From contig CASIAB010000008.1 of NCBI GenBank assembly GCA_949372635.1, forward strand, positions 181,135 through 245,134: DNA of 64,000 nt. Reading direction: 5' to 3'. The DNA comes from an uncultured Pseudomonadales bacterium (GTDB lineage: Bacteria; Pseudomonadota; Gammaproteobacteria; Pseudomonadales; Pseudohongiellaceae). A model generated the notes under the pieces. That model had not been told where the DNA came from and did not search any database. It worked only from the letters and a program-made list of their open reading frames with translations. Shown piece by piece: positions 47,125 to 56,026 of the stretch (the stretch's first letter is position 1; each line of letters begins with the position of its first letter). A program made the position numbers and the translations under genes.

Positions 47125-48105
47125 CTATCGACTCGCGTTTTTATCCATTTCTCCGCGACGAGCACCAGCTAGAATAGCTGGAAGCGAATAGTTGCCCTCG
47201 TGGCAGGCATATTCATACATCTGCTCGTCCAGGGTTGCCATTGGCATCTCGGCTGTCCACGGCTGCGAGTAGAGCTCTGGATCATCAATGGTAAATGAAT
47301 AGTGAATTCTGTCATCTGCAATTCGCGTGAAACGCTCTGTCAGCGTGACATTCTCGGAGATTAAATACTCCTTAATTTGCCAAGGATTAAAATCCCTTGT
47401 GACAACAACCAAGGTATCGTCCTCGTAGTAGCCGATAGAATCTCCCAACCACTGCTCGAAGGGTAGATCACGAAAGTCTTGATCGATTAGAACGACACGC
47501 ACATTATGAACCATTTCGGCTAACAACATGACATGCGTAGGCGACTGTACAATCTGCATATTGTTGTTGTAAAAGCTGCTTACGAAGGGCATCGTAGATG
47601 CATAGCTGACCAAGCAACGATCTGCTAGCCCCCTTCCTTCAGGACCATCACTTCTATCCCTTCCCATCAACAGACTATCGCGCTGGGCTTGACGAATCTC
47701 TTGCCCACCTTCTTTCCATGGTATTTGACCATTGGTTGGGTCAATGATTAAGGACGTCCGATACATGCCGTTCATAATCGCCAATGCGTTACCAGGGGCA
47801 AACCAAAAATCGTTATAGGCGCCCACCGCGCCACCAGTGGGGCCCTCGGCCCCCGTCTCTGCGAGGAATTTATTGTACTCCTGTGTAGAAATCATCTTCG
47901 CCAACATTGTCTCTTCGTCTATTTCAAGCGCACCCTCATAGATCTCTGGCCTTTGCAGAGAAGTTCTCGTTTCATAGGTCCAAATACCCTGCACATCTGG
48001 CACGCCGAAAGCAGTTTTAGGCGGCTCATAATTTTCTGCAGCACTAGTGAAAGCCATGCCTAATGACATAAGCAATGCAGCAAAAAGGTTAAGGGTTGTT
48101 TTCAT
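47125..48105 (-). CDS. Exported protein of unknown function
   Basis: 326 residues with a Sec signal (LFAALLMSLGMAFTSAAE). The N-terminal stretch PDVQGIWTYETRTSLQRP and the inner DRCLVSYASTMPFV, NNMQIVQSP and TLVVVTRDFNPW are typical of a widespread group of exported proteins in marine proteobacteria for which no role is established. The C-terminus has YEYACHEGNYSLPAILAGAR. A lone cysteine pair (C187-region and C307-region) could be a disulfide. Monocistronic. Confidence 0.7.
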   Translation of the reverse strand: MKTTLNLFAALLMSLGMAFTSAAENYEPPKTAFGVPDVQGIWTYETRTSLQRPEIYEGALEIDEETMLAKMISTQEYNKFLAETGAEGPTGGAVGAYNDFWFAPGNALAIMNGMYRTSLIIDPTNGQIPWKEGGQEIRQAQRDSLLMGRDRSDGPEGRGLADRCLVSYASTMPFVSSFYNNNMQIVQSPTHVMLLAEMVHNVRVVLIDQDFRDLPFEQWLGDSIGYYEDDTLVVVTRDFNPWQIKEYLISENVTLTERFTRIADDRIHYSFTIDDPELYSQPWTAEMPMATLDEQMYEYACHEGNYSLPAILAGARRGEMDKNASR

Positions 48106-48503
48106 ATAGGTTTCTCACTTATTGTAATTTGATTCACTGTTCTGCAAGTTTGATAAATTATAAATTAATGAGCAGTTTACTGATCACCCATTGATAATCT
48201 GCCTAGGTGTATTTAATCGAGCTGAAGAACTCAATCTGATTTCCTTGCTCAATACGCCTCAGTTCTGTGTAGAGCATAACAAGACTATAAGTAGGTAAAG
48301 CCTAACAACACCTCGATTGACGCATATAAAAGCATAAAAACTAAAACATCTCCCGCCCTGCTGAGCAATAAGTTCTCGTCGCCGTAAAATGCAAATAAAA
48401 GCACGCATATTAACTGCGCTGGACAACTGCGCTCAACCTAGATAGGTTTAAGCAATCCTAAAAACAGCACATCGCCAACTAATAAGCTTAATCGGAGGTC
48501 AAC
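48106..48503. other. Divergent AT-rich intergenic region
   Basis: 398 bp between divergent genes at 47125 and 48504. AT-rich, with CGGAGGT as a strong ribosome site for the right-hand gene. No small gene and no clear repeat seen. Confidence 0.45.
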
Positions 48504-49715
48504 ATGACCCAACGTCGAGAATTCCTTAAATTTCTAGCAGCCAGCCCACTACTCACAAATTATTCTGCCTTCGCCCAGGAGGTGGAACAAACGCTGGGTC
48601 AGCGACTTACCGACCCTTCGGAAGTTATCAACGTTTTCGAGATGGAGGCTATCGCGAGAGAGAGAATCCCTCCAGCACACTTGGGCTATCTATCGACGGG
48701 TGTAGACAGTGACCTTACTCTGCGAGCGAACCGCGCGGGCTTTTCGCGCTTTCAAATCAAACCTCGCAGGCTGGTTGATGTCAGCCAAACTGACACTATG
48801 GTCAACGTCCTCGGTAGCGAAGCCAGCTCCCCTATTTTTCTCTGCCCCGTAGGTAGTCAGGGCGCATACCATGCAGACGCGGAACTTGGCACTGCCAGGG
48901 CGGCGGCAGCGAAAGGCCATCACATGGTATTGTCCACGATGTCTTCGACCTCTGTGGAGGCCGTTGCTGAGGCTAGAGGGGCGCCAATCTGGCATCAACT
49001 GTATTCAACTAATCGCTGGGAATACACCGTTGCCATGTTGCAGCGAGCCGAGGCAGCGGGCTGCACATCGGTCTGTCTAACGATCGACCTACCAGGCGGG
49101 CGAAATACCGAGACCGACGCGGTACTAAGACGCGAAGACACGCGTAACTGCGCCTCTTGCCATGCCGGGCAAAGCAAGCCGATGTTCGAGGGCTTTGATA
49201 TGACTGGCGTTATGACCTCAGATGCAGCAATGACCTGGAGCGTCATAGCTCGCATGAAAGAAGTTACTGATATGAACATCGTCATCAAAGGCGTCGAAGT
49301 TGCTGCTGACGCAGCATTGGCAGTGCAATTTGGCGCAGACGCGATTTGGGCTTCTAATCACGGCGGCCGCGCTACAGAAACCGGTCGGGGTACTATTGAA
49401 TGCCTGCCGGAGATTGTAGCTGCCGTGAACGGACGAATACCTGTTATTGTCGACGGAGGATTTCGCCGTGGAACAGACATCTATAAGGCGCTGGCGATGG
49501 GAGCATCGGCGGTTGGCATAGGCAGGCCTTACTGCTTTGGCCTAGGTGCTTTCGGACAGGCTGGTGTTGAGCGAGTTCTGGACTTGCTAAATCGAGAACT
49601 ATTAATCGCTATGCGTGGTAGCGGCACGCCGACTATCGACTCAATCGGTCCTGATTATGTGCTGGATGCAGGTTACAGAGTGCCGCGCGGCAGGCTTGGC
49701 AGGGAACTACTCTAA
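48504..49715 (+). CDS. Exported FMN-dependent alpha-hydroxy-acid oxidoreductase with a CxxCH motif
   Basis: 403 residues. The N-terminus TQRREFLKFLAASPLL is a twin-arginine-like signal, so the enzyme is probably exported. FMN barrel features: HHMVLSTMSST, IVIKGVEVAADA (K262), and the catalytic ASNHGGRATETG (H286), then IPVIVDGGFRRGTDIYKALA. The family oxidises lactate, glycolate or similar acids. An inserted loop in the barrel holds NCASCHAG (C216, C219, H220), a heme-c-type motif, just before KPMFEGFDMTG. Heme attachment would let it feed a cytochrome chain, but it is not proven. Ends at a terminator at 49738. Confidence 0.88.
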   Translation: MTQRREFLKFLAASPLLTNYSAFAQEVEQTLGQRLTDPSEVINVFEMEAIARERIPPAHLGYLSTGVDSDLTLRANRAGFSRFQIKPRRLVDVSQTDTMVNVLGSEASSPIFLCPVGSQGAYHADAELGTARAAAAKGHHMVLSTMSSTSVEAVAEARGAPIWHQLYSTNRWEYTVAMLQRAEAAGCTSVCLTIDLPGGRNTETDAVLRREDTRNCASCHAGQSKPMFEGFDMTGVMTSDAAMTWSVIARMKEVTDMNIVIKGVEVAADAALAVQFGADAIWASNHGGRATETGRGTIECLPEIVAAVNGRIPVIVDGGFRRGTDIYKALAMGASAVGIGRPYCFGLGAFGQAGVERVLDLLNRELLIAMRGSGTPTIDSIGPDYVLDAGYRVPRGRLGRELL

Positions 49716-49737
49716 CTCGCATTAAAAATTTACCACT

Positions 49738-49778
49738 GGAGGATGGGGCTTAAAACGCTAGCCCTGCCTCCTCTTTTT
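49738..49778 (+). terminator. Rho-independent terminator
   Basis: GGAGG and GGGCT pair with AGCCC and CCTCC around a short internal mismatch, then TCTTTTT. It lies 22 bp after the FMN oxidoreductase stop; its T-run overlaps the stop of the convergent TonB receptor gene. Confidence 0.75.
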
Positions 49779-51753
49779 AGAACCGCAACTTAATTCCGCC
49801 ATTAGCAACATAGCCATCAAGAGGAGCAAAGATGTCTGCAAATATCGGGCTCGCTAGTGTTCCGCTATTAATCGAACCGTAACGCGTCTGCCTGGTGTCT
49901 GTGAAATTTTCAAAATTGACAAATAATGAGAATTTGTCATTGAATATTTTTTCGATCATGAGGCCAAATATCCAATAGTCCCTGCTCTTGGCCCCACTAG
50001 TTAGTTCCTGCCTTCCGTAATAGTAGGCTTCCAAACCAATTCTTATGTCGTCTTCACGCTCGTAAACAAAGACGCTATTTAGCCGATTTTCTGGCACCAG
50101 TGGAGCGCTTTCAACACCTCTAATTGTATTTTCCTCTACGTCGGCATGTGTGTAGCCTAGAAATATTTTGAAATCATCCCATCTGAATACCGCATTGATC
50201 TCAGTACCTCGACTTTCCAATGTGTCGTTCGGCTGGCGAAATTCAAAGTGGTCCGTATCTATCTGAATTAAACGCAAAGGATTATCCACACGCGTATAGA
50301 AAAGTAAAAGGTTGAGATTCAGAGACAAGTCACTTCCGATCTCTAAGCTTTTGCTGATATCGACATTCATTCCCACCGACTGCTCGGCATCAAGGTTCGA
50401 AATATCTAATGGCAACACTCCGCGGTACTGAATGCTTTCTGCCTCTTCTGTAAACGGTGTTGGCTTCTTGTAACCAAGGCCGCCACCGATTCGTATCGTC
50501 GTGTCCGAGGCAGGTTTATAGAGCAGCGAAGCACGCGGCAAGATGAAGCTGCCATAATCGGATGTATGATCTGTCCGCAGGCCACCTTCAATTATCCAGC
50601 GGTCTGTGAGGAGATAAGTTCCCTGAGCAAACGCGCCTTCGGTCTGACTATTGAAGTCCAAACTGGAACCGCTGAACACTGCATCTTGATCGAAATCTTC
50701 TGTCCAGATATTGAACCCTGCAACCCAGTCCAGTGCGCCAGAAGCACCTACGATGTGCGCCTCACTAAAACTAGAAATCTGCGTACCTGAGAAAGAGAAC
50801 CCCGGCACACCGAGCCCACGCTCAAAGTGATTTACACTGTTGCGGAACACGAATTCATTGCCTGAATCCCATTGTGTTACGTATTCTAATTGCGTGGATA
50901 AGCGCTCGGTCGAGCTGTCTTCGTAGTAGGCTGGCACATCACGCCTCCCTTCTATGAAGTCAATGCCTCCGCCTAAGCGGTCTTCAACTACCGCGCTTAC
51001 CCCTAGACGAAGTTCACTGCTCTCGCCCTCAAAGAATAGCTGAGGATTAAAGGTCCATCGTTCAAACTTGGGTATAGCACTCAGCCCAATGCCTGCGGGA
51101 TCGTAAGCCTCACTAGTATTGAACGAAGTAAAAAGGCTAGCTCCGACATCTCCGCTCATGCCTGAAAAGAACCCGCTAGCATCCACTCCACCGGCCGAAG
51201 TGCCATTCAACAAGAGTGAGCGTTCGGACTCGCCATCCGGCTTCTTGGAAATGAGATTTACAATCCCCGCGATTGCACCACCGCCATAGAGAGTAGAGTT
51301 CGAGCCTTTGACGACCTCAACCTGCTTAAGATCCAAGGGCGCGACTTGCAGTAAGCTTAAGCCACCAGAGAAACCTCCATATAGAGGCATTCCATCGCGA
51401 AGCAGCTGAGTATATTTTCCATCGAGCCCTTGAATACGTATGCTAGAATTAAAACTTGTCGGAGAGGTTTGCTGCACATGAATGCCCGTGCTCTCATTCA
51501 ACAGCATGCGAATATTACCCGGCTTCATATTCGCCTTTTCATTCATCTCCTCCGAGCCTAACACTTCAATTCGGGTTGGCTGTCGTTCAAAACTACGACG
51601 ACTTCGAGTCGTGGTAACAGCAATTTCTTCTATCTCTTCTTCTTGAGAAACCGCAGGCTCGGTACGCGCAAGTGACAGGGCCACAAGAAAAATAAGAGCA
51701 GAAAGCACAGATTGATTTGGCAAAATCTTATTTGCTCTTGTTTGAGAAATCAT
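49777..51753 (-). CDS. TonB-dependent outer-membrane receptor (BtuB/iron type)
   Basis: 658 residues. Signal peptide, then EEIEEIAVTTTRSRRSF as TonB-box region, plug with NIRMLLNESTGIHVQQ, IRIQGLDGKYTQLLRDGMPL and VEVVKGSNSTLYGGGAIAG, and a barrel ending GYVANGGIKLRF (terminal Phe). The plug is of the vitamin/siderophore type. Ligand cannot be read from sequence. Divergent from nothing close; the next gene upstream is a porin fragment. Confidence 0.9.
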   Translation of the reverse strand: MISQTRANKILPNQSVLSALIFLVALSLARTEPAVSQEEEIEEIAVTTTRSRRSFERQPTRIEVLGSEEMNEKANMKPGNIRMLLNESTGIHVQQTSPTSFNSSIRIQGLDGKYTQLLRDGMPLYGGFSGGLSLLQVAPLDLKQVEVVKGSNSTLYGGGAIAGIVNLISKKPDGESERSLLLNGTSAGGVDASGFFSGMSGDVGASLFTSFNTSEAYDPAGIGLSAIPKFERWTFNPQLFFEGESSELRLGVSAVVEDRLGGGIDFIEGRRDVPAYYEDSSTERLSTQLEYVTQWDSGNEFVFRNSVNHFERGLGVPGFSFSGTQISSFSEAHIVGASGALDWVAGFNIWTEDFDQDAVFSGSSLDFNSQTEGAFAQGTYLLTDRWIIEGGLRTDHTSDYGSFILPRASLLYKPASDTTIRIGGGLGYKKPTPFTEEAESIQYRGVLPLDISNLDAEQSVGMNVDISKSLEIGSDLSLNLNLLLFYTRVDNPLRLIQIDTDHFEFRQPNDTLESRGTEINAVFRWDDFKIFLGYTHADVEENTIRGVESAPLVPENRLNSVFVYEREDDIRIGLEAYYYGRQELTSGAKSRDYWIFGLMIEKIFNDKFSLFVNFENFTDTRQTRYGSINSGTLASPIFADIFAPLDGYVANGGIKLRF

Positions 51754-51995
51754 AAAAGAGGGCTTCGAATTTGACGCGAGTAACAGCGGGCAGCAACTGA
51801 GGAAGCGGCCCTGAATATAATTTCAATTGTATACAAGCTCAAACGATACAGCCACTTGAGATGGATATTGTTGGAGTATGAGAATAGAGGATGAGTAGTG
51901 TTACTCATACCAGCTGGCAAAACTCAGAGATGAATTGCTGCCCGCCAGGGGATATCTAATAGAATCTCTAGGGCTTAACTGCCACTTAGGATCAT

Positions 51996-52484
51996 CTAGT
52001 AGTTCCAAGGGGTTCGCAACATGAATACGTTCATGTCCGGCGCGAACATTCGAATGGTATTCGATTCATCCGTATCCAAGATGCGGGTCCAGTCTGCCAT
52101 GATGCGCAGGTTGCGATTTGGATACCAATTCAAAGCCAAGGAAAGAGAATCCTCTTCACCACCGAGAATGTCGCTGTCGTTGAGATCTAGCGTGGCATAG
52201 CGAGCGGAAACTTCGAACGCTCCCCATGTTCCATCGCTTAGATCGAAATCACTGTTCAGTCTAATGCTCTCAAATTCGCCTGCATCCATCCTGTAACGTG
52301 ATACCAAGTTAAATTCCAATCTGTCAGAATTAGGATCTCGGATCAATCCAGTACCTACAAGCGTCACCGACTCCCGCCTCAAATAATTCAATATGCGGTG
52401 CGTTGTAATCCAGTTTGCCGTCACTAGACTTTGGAGATGTCCATGTTGTCCAACTAAATTCATCATTGCCTCATTTCGAGTCAA
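51996..52484 (-). pseudogene. OprP/OprO-type porin remnant (C-terminal part)
   Basis: 162-codon frame without a signal peptide. The last ~110 residues match the C-terminal strands of phosphate-selective porins: WGAFEVSARYATLDLND, DSLSLALNWYPNRNLRIMAD, and the tail FMLRTPWNY. The family is normally 400 or more residues, so the N-terminal signal and most barrel strands are gone. The residues before LEFNLVSRY match nothing I know. Probably a truncated, inactive gene. Confidence 0.7.
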
Positions 52485-52655
52485 CGCACTATTTTAACGC
52501 ACCAATGTAGAGCGGTTTTGACGAAGGATGCCTCTGCAGGGCACGAAATGGCGCAGGTTCCTGGGCTCCTCAGAATTGGCACAGCCCTTGCTAATTGTCA
52601 TGTAGCGGGTGGAAATGTTCACCCCTCACACAATCAACAAAGGGATAAAAAAGAC

Positions 52656-53366
52656 ATGAACTCACGAATTCTCTCACTCGCTGCGGCGGGGGTTTTGCTT
52701 TCAACTGGAACTGTGCAAGCAGATGAATGGTCGGCTAACTTCGGCGCCTCTAACAACTACATCTGGCGTGGTCTAACTCAGTCAGTAAACGAAGCCGCTA
52801 TCTCCGGCGGAATTGACTATGTATCTGACAGCGGGTTCTACGCAGGTACTTGGGCCTCAAACGTGAGCTATGCAGCCGACGATGTTTATTCCTACGAGCA
52901 CGATCTATATGCGGGCTTCGCCGGTGAAGCAGGTGGAATCAGCTACGATTTGGGCTACCTTTACTACAACTATGACGCTGAAGCCGAGTTCGACTTCGGC
53001 GAACTCTATGGCTCAATCGGTATAGGTGCATTTACTTTTGGACTGAACGTGCTGGCCAATACTGAAGCTGATGAAGGTCCAGGCCAGGATTTTGGTTTCG
53101 GCGAAGCGACTTATCTGTATGCTGACTACGGCACGACAATCGGGAACGGCGTCGACCTAGGCTTCCATATTGGTCATCATCAAGGTGATTTTTCTGAGGC
53201 CTTTAATGGCGTCCCAGGCGACTACACGGACTACAATGTATCTATTGGTAAAGATGGCTTCAGCTTCATGATCACTTCCACTGACCTGGATGATGCAGGT
53301 CCTGATGCTCTAGACAACGACGACATTAAATTCGTAATTGGCTACAGCTTGGACATCGAGCTATAG
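52656..53366 (+). CDS. TorF-family putative porin
   Basis: 236 residues from ATG 52656, with AAGGGAT upstream; a longer in-frame reading to 52518 is unlikely to be used. Signal peptide SLAAAGVLLSTGTVQA, then the family start WSANFGASNNYIWRGLTQS and alternating beta strands such as GGISYDLGYLYYNYDAEA and FKFVIGYSLDIEL-like end (actual end IKFVIGYSLDIEL). Acidic mature protein typical of marine outer-membrane proteins. Likely an outer-membrane channel; substrate unknown. Followed by a terminator. Confidence 0.88.
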   Translation: MNSRILSLAAAGVLLSTGTVQADEWSANFGASNNYIWRGLTQSVNEAAISGGIDYVSDSGFYAGTWASNVSYAADDVYSYEHDLYAGFAGEAGGISYDLGYLYYNYDAEAEFDFGELYGSIGIGAFTFGLNVLANTEADEGPGQDFGFGEATYLYADYGTTIGNGVDLGFHIGHHQGDFSEAFNGVPGDYTDYNVSIGKDGFSFMITSTDLDDAGPDALDNDDIKFVIGYSLDIEL

Positions 53367-53415
53367 CATATAGAATAACTCGCACCCACGGCGAGAAAAT
53401 TCTAGAAACCCGGAA

Positions 53416-53454
53416 AGAGCGGAAAGACTGAAGAGGTTTATCCGCTCTCTTTTT
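53416..53454 (+). terminator. Terminator after the TorF-type porin
   Basis: AGAGCGGA pairs with TCCGCTCT over a 17-nt loop, then CTTTTT. Confidence 0.75.
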
Positions 53455-53496
53455 ACGCCAAGGTTAGTTGCAGCATCCTCTTGAAAAAAACAGAAC

Positions 53497-53527
53497 AAAA
53501 AAGCCGGCGCTCAAAGAGGACACCGGC
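53497..53527 (-). terminator. Terminator after katG
   Basis: Minus strand: GCCGG pairs with CCGGC, followed by six T. It lies 30 bp beyond the katG stop, facing the porin terminator. Confidence 0.7.
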
Positions 53528-53556
53528 CCAATAAAGGTTAATACTACGGTTACTGT

Positions 53557-55779
53557 TTACATCAAATCAAAGCGATCAAGCATCATCACCTTAGTCCATG
53601 CACTCACAAAATCCTGCACGAACTGTTCCTTTGAGTCTTCAGAGGCGTAAAATTCCGCTATAGCACGGAGCTCTGAATTGGACCCGAAAATGAGATCGGC
53701 AGGTGTCGCTGTCCATTTCAATTCATTCGTTGCTCTGTCACGCCCCTCAAAGATACCTTCTTCAGTAGCGGATCTGCTCCACACTACATTGAGGTCGATC
53801 AGATTCACGAAGAAGTCGTTGCTCAATGTACCCGGCTGGTCGGTGAAAACACCATGCTTCGATTGCCCGGTATTCGCATCGAGAGCTCGCATCCCGCCAA
53901 CTAAAGCAGCCATCTCCGGCACAGTCAGATTGAGTAATGCCGCCTTCTCTATGAGCATCTCAGCCGGTGAGCGCGAGTTGCCTAAGGCGAAGTAGTTACG
54001 GAAGCCATCAGCTGTCGGCTCAAGTAACGCGAATGAGTCAACTTGGGTATTTTCCTGCGTGGCATCGCCACGGCCAGCATCAAATACCACTTCGACATTA
54101 TGGCCACCCTGCTCTGCCGCCTGTTCGATCGCCGCATTCCCCCCAAGAACCATCAAGTCAGCAAGTGATACCTGCTTACGTGAGTTTCTCTCATTGAACT
54201 CGCTTTGAATTGCGCTTAGCACGTCAACAACTCGCGCAAGTTCCTGCGGATCATTCGCTGACCAGCTATTCTGCGGCGCTAGTCGAACACGCGCTCCGTT
54301 AGCCCCACCGCGCATATCCGTATCGCGATAGGTAGATGCTGAAGCCCAGGCAGCTCGAACTAGCTCTGACGTGCTTAAACCAGAATCTAAAATTTCGCGT
54401 TTCAGTCGATTCACATCACGGTTGTTAACAAGGCTATGTTCGACCGCAGGAATCGGATCCTGCCAGACGAATTCTTGATTAGGTGTCAGGTCGCCCAAAT
54501 AGCGAGAGTTTGGTCCCATGTCTCGGTGAGTAAGCTTGAACCAGGCTCGCGCAAACGCATCCTCGAACTGCTCAGGATTTTCTAACCAACGCGTCGTAAT
54601 TACGCGATACGCCGGATCAACTTTAAGGGCCAAGTCACTTGTGAACATCATCGGGGCATGGCGCTTCGATGAGTCGTGCGCATCTGGAACTAGGCTTGAG
54701 GCTGCCCCATCAGCTGGCTCCCATTGAGTCGCACCTGCGGGACTGAGGGTCTGCACCCATTCATATCCATACAGGTTTTGTAAATAGTTATGAGTCCAAG
54801 CGGCCGGATCGATAGTCCAGGCTCCTTCCAGTCCACTGGTAATTGTATCGCCAGCATTGCCTGTTCCGTAGCTGTTCTTCCAGCCCTGACCCTGCTGTTC
54901 AATACTCGCGGCCTCGGGTTCAACATCTACATACTCCTCAGGAGGCGCAGCACCGTGTGCTTTGCCGAAGGTGTGTCCACCAGCGATAAGTGCAACTGTC
55001 TCTTCATCGTTCATCGCCATGCGACCAAACGTTTCGCGAATCGCATCGGCTGAAGCCTGCGGATCTGAATTTCCACCAGGGCCTTGTGGGTTTACGTAGA
55101 TTAGACCCATCTGAACCGCGGCCAATGCGCCTTCGAGTTCTCCCCGATCATTGCGACGATCTGCTGCGAGCCATTCACCCTCAGGACCCCAGTTAACTTC
55201 TTCAGGCTCCCAAGCATCAACTCGTCCGCCAGCGAATCCCAGAGTTTCGAAGCCCATGGAATCCATAGCTACTGTGCCCGCAAGGATCATGAGATCAGCC
55301 CAAGAGATATTCCGGCCATACTTCTGCTTGATAGGGAGCAGCAGTAGTCGCGCCTTATCGAGATTGGCATTGTCAGGCCAGCTATTTAGCGGAGCGAAAC
55401 GTTGCATGCCACCATCAGCGCCGCCGCGGCCATCGATAGATCGATAAGTCCCCGCACTATGCCATGCCATGCGGATGAAGAACGGCCCATAGTGACCGAA
55501 GTCAGCCGGCCACCAGTCTTGCGAAGTGGTCATCAGCTGCTCTAGATCGGCTGTTAACGCCTCAAGATCCAGACTTTCAAACGCTTCTGCGTAGTTGAAT
55601 TCACCTCTCAAAGGGTCGGAAGCCAAGGAATTCTGCCGAAGCGGCTCTAGACTGAGTCGATTAGGCCACCAGTAGTCATTGTCTGCCACCTGATCTTGGC
55701 CGCTAGCCAGGTTCATTGGCCCTAGCGTACATAACCCAAGAAAGGCGATAGTTAGTATGGATGGGGTTTTCTTCAACAT
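53557..55779 (-). CDS. katG: Catalase-peroxidase with signal peptide (KatG/KatP)
   Basis: 740-residue bifunctional heme enzyme that removes H2O2. Distal site R103-W106-H107 is in [13 protein letters not shown]; the proximal histidine is in [12 protein letters not shown]; the Tyr and Met of the Met-Tyr-Trp cross-link are in [12 protein letters not shown] and [11 protein letters not shown]. The C-terminal half is a normal inactive duplicate ending FDLM. Unlike cytosolic KatG it begins with a Sec signal ([20 protein letters not shown]), so it is periplasmic, like KatP-type enzymes. GGAGG before the ATG is strong. Lies beside a copper-monooxygenase-like fusion that could make or use peroxide. Confidence 0.93.
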   Translation of the reverse strand: MLKKTPSILTIAFLGLCTLGPMNLASGQDQVADNDYWWPNRLSLEPLRQNSLASDPLRGEFNYAEAFESLDLEALTADLEQLMTTSQDWWPADFGHYGPFFIRMAWHSAGTYRSIDGRGGADGGMQRFAPLNSWPDNANLDKARLLLLPIKQKYGRNISWADLMILAGTVAMDSMGFETLGFAGGRVDAWEPEEVNWGPEGEWLAADRRNDRGELEGALAAVQMGLIYVNPQGPGGNSDPQASADAIRETFGRMAMNDEETVALIAGGHTFGKAHGAAPPEEYVDVEPEAASIEQQGQGWKNSYGTGNAGDTITSGLEGAWTIDPAAWTHNYLQNLYGYEWVQTLSPAGATQWEPADGAASSLVPDAHDSSKRHAPMMFTSDLALKVDPAYRVITTRWLENPEQFEDAFARAWFKLTHRDMGPNSRYLGDLTPNQEFVWQDPIPAVEHSLVNNRDVNRLKREILDSGLSTSELVRAAWASASTYRDTDMRGGANGARVRLAPQNSWSANDPQELARVVDVLSAIQSEFNERNSRKQVSLADLMVLGGNAAIEQAAEQGGHNVEVVFDAGRGDATQENTQVDSFALLEPTADGFRNYFALGNSRSPAEMLIEKAALLNLTVPEMAALVGGMRALDANTGQSKHGVFTDQPGTLSNDFFVNLIDLNVVWSRSATEEGIFEGRDRATNELKWTATPADLIFGSNSELRAIAEFYASEDSKEQFVQDFVSAWTKVMMLDRFDLM

Positions 55780-55821
55780 TGAAATGGCCTCCGTCTGTGC
55801 TCATTAAAGTAATTTGAGTAA

Positions 55822-55830
55822 ATTATACCA
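55822..55830 (-). promoter_or_regulatory. Extended -10 element upstream of katG
   Basis: TGGTATAAT on the minus strand, 43 bp before the katG ATG: a consensus -10 with the upstream TG. No good -35 box was found, which is usual for extended -10 promoters. Confidence 0.45.
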
Positions 55831-56026
55831 CCATCAAGATACAGGCCTAGAATCAATCGGCATAGCGATATATATCGATAGATGTCATCGGTAATTACGA
55901 TTAGAGATAGGGAATCAAAAGGGCAGCATAAGTTAAAGAGTCTACAAGCAGGAGCTATTTTTGGCCGCCAACGGGCAAGAGGAAGCGCGCGGTGAATGAA
56001 TCCACCGCACACTCAGAAAAAAGAGG

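Noticed and set aside
55773..56012. 79-codon frame upstream of katG
   Set aside because: Overlaps the katG start and promoter region and has no coding look.
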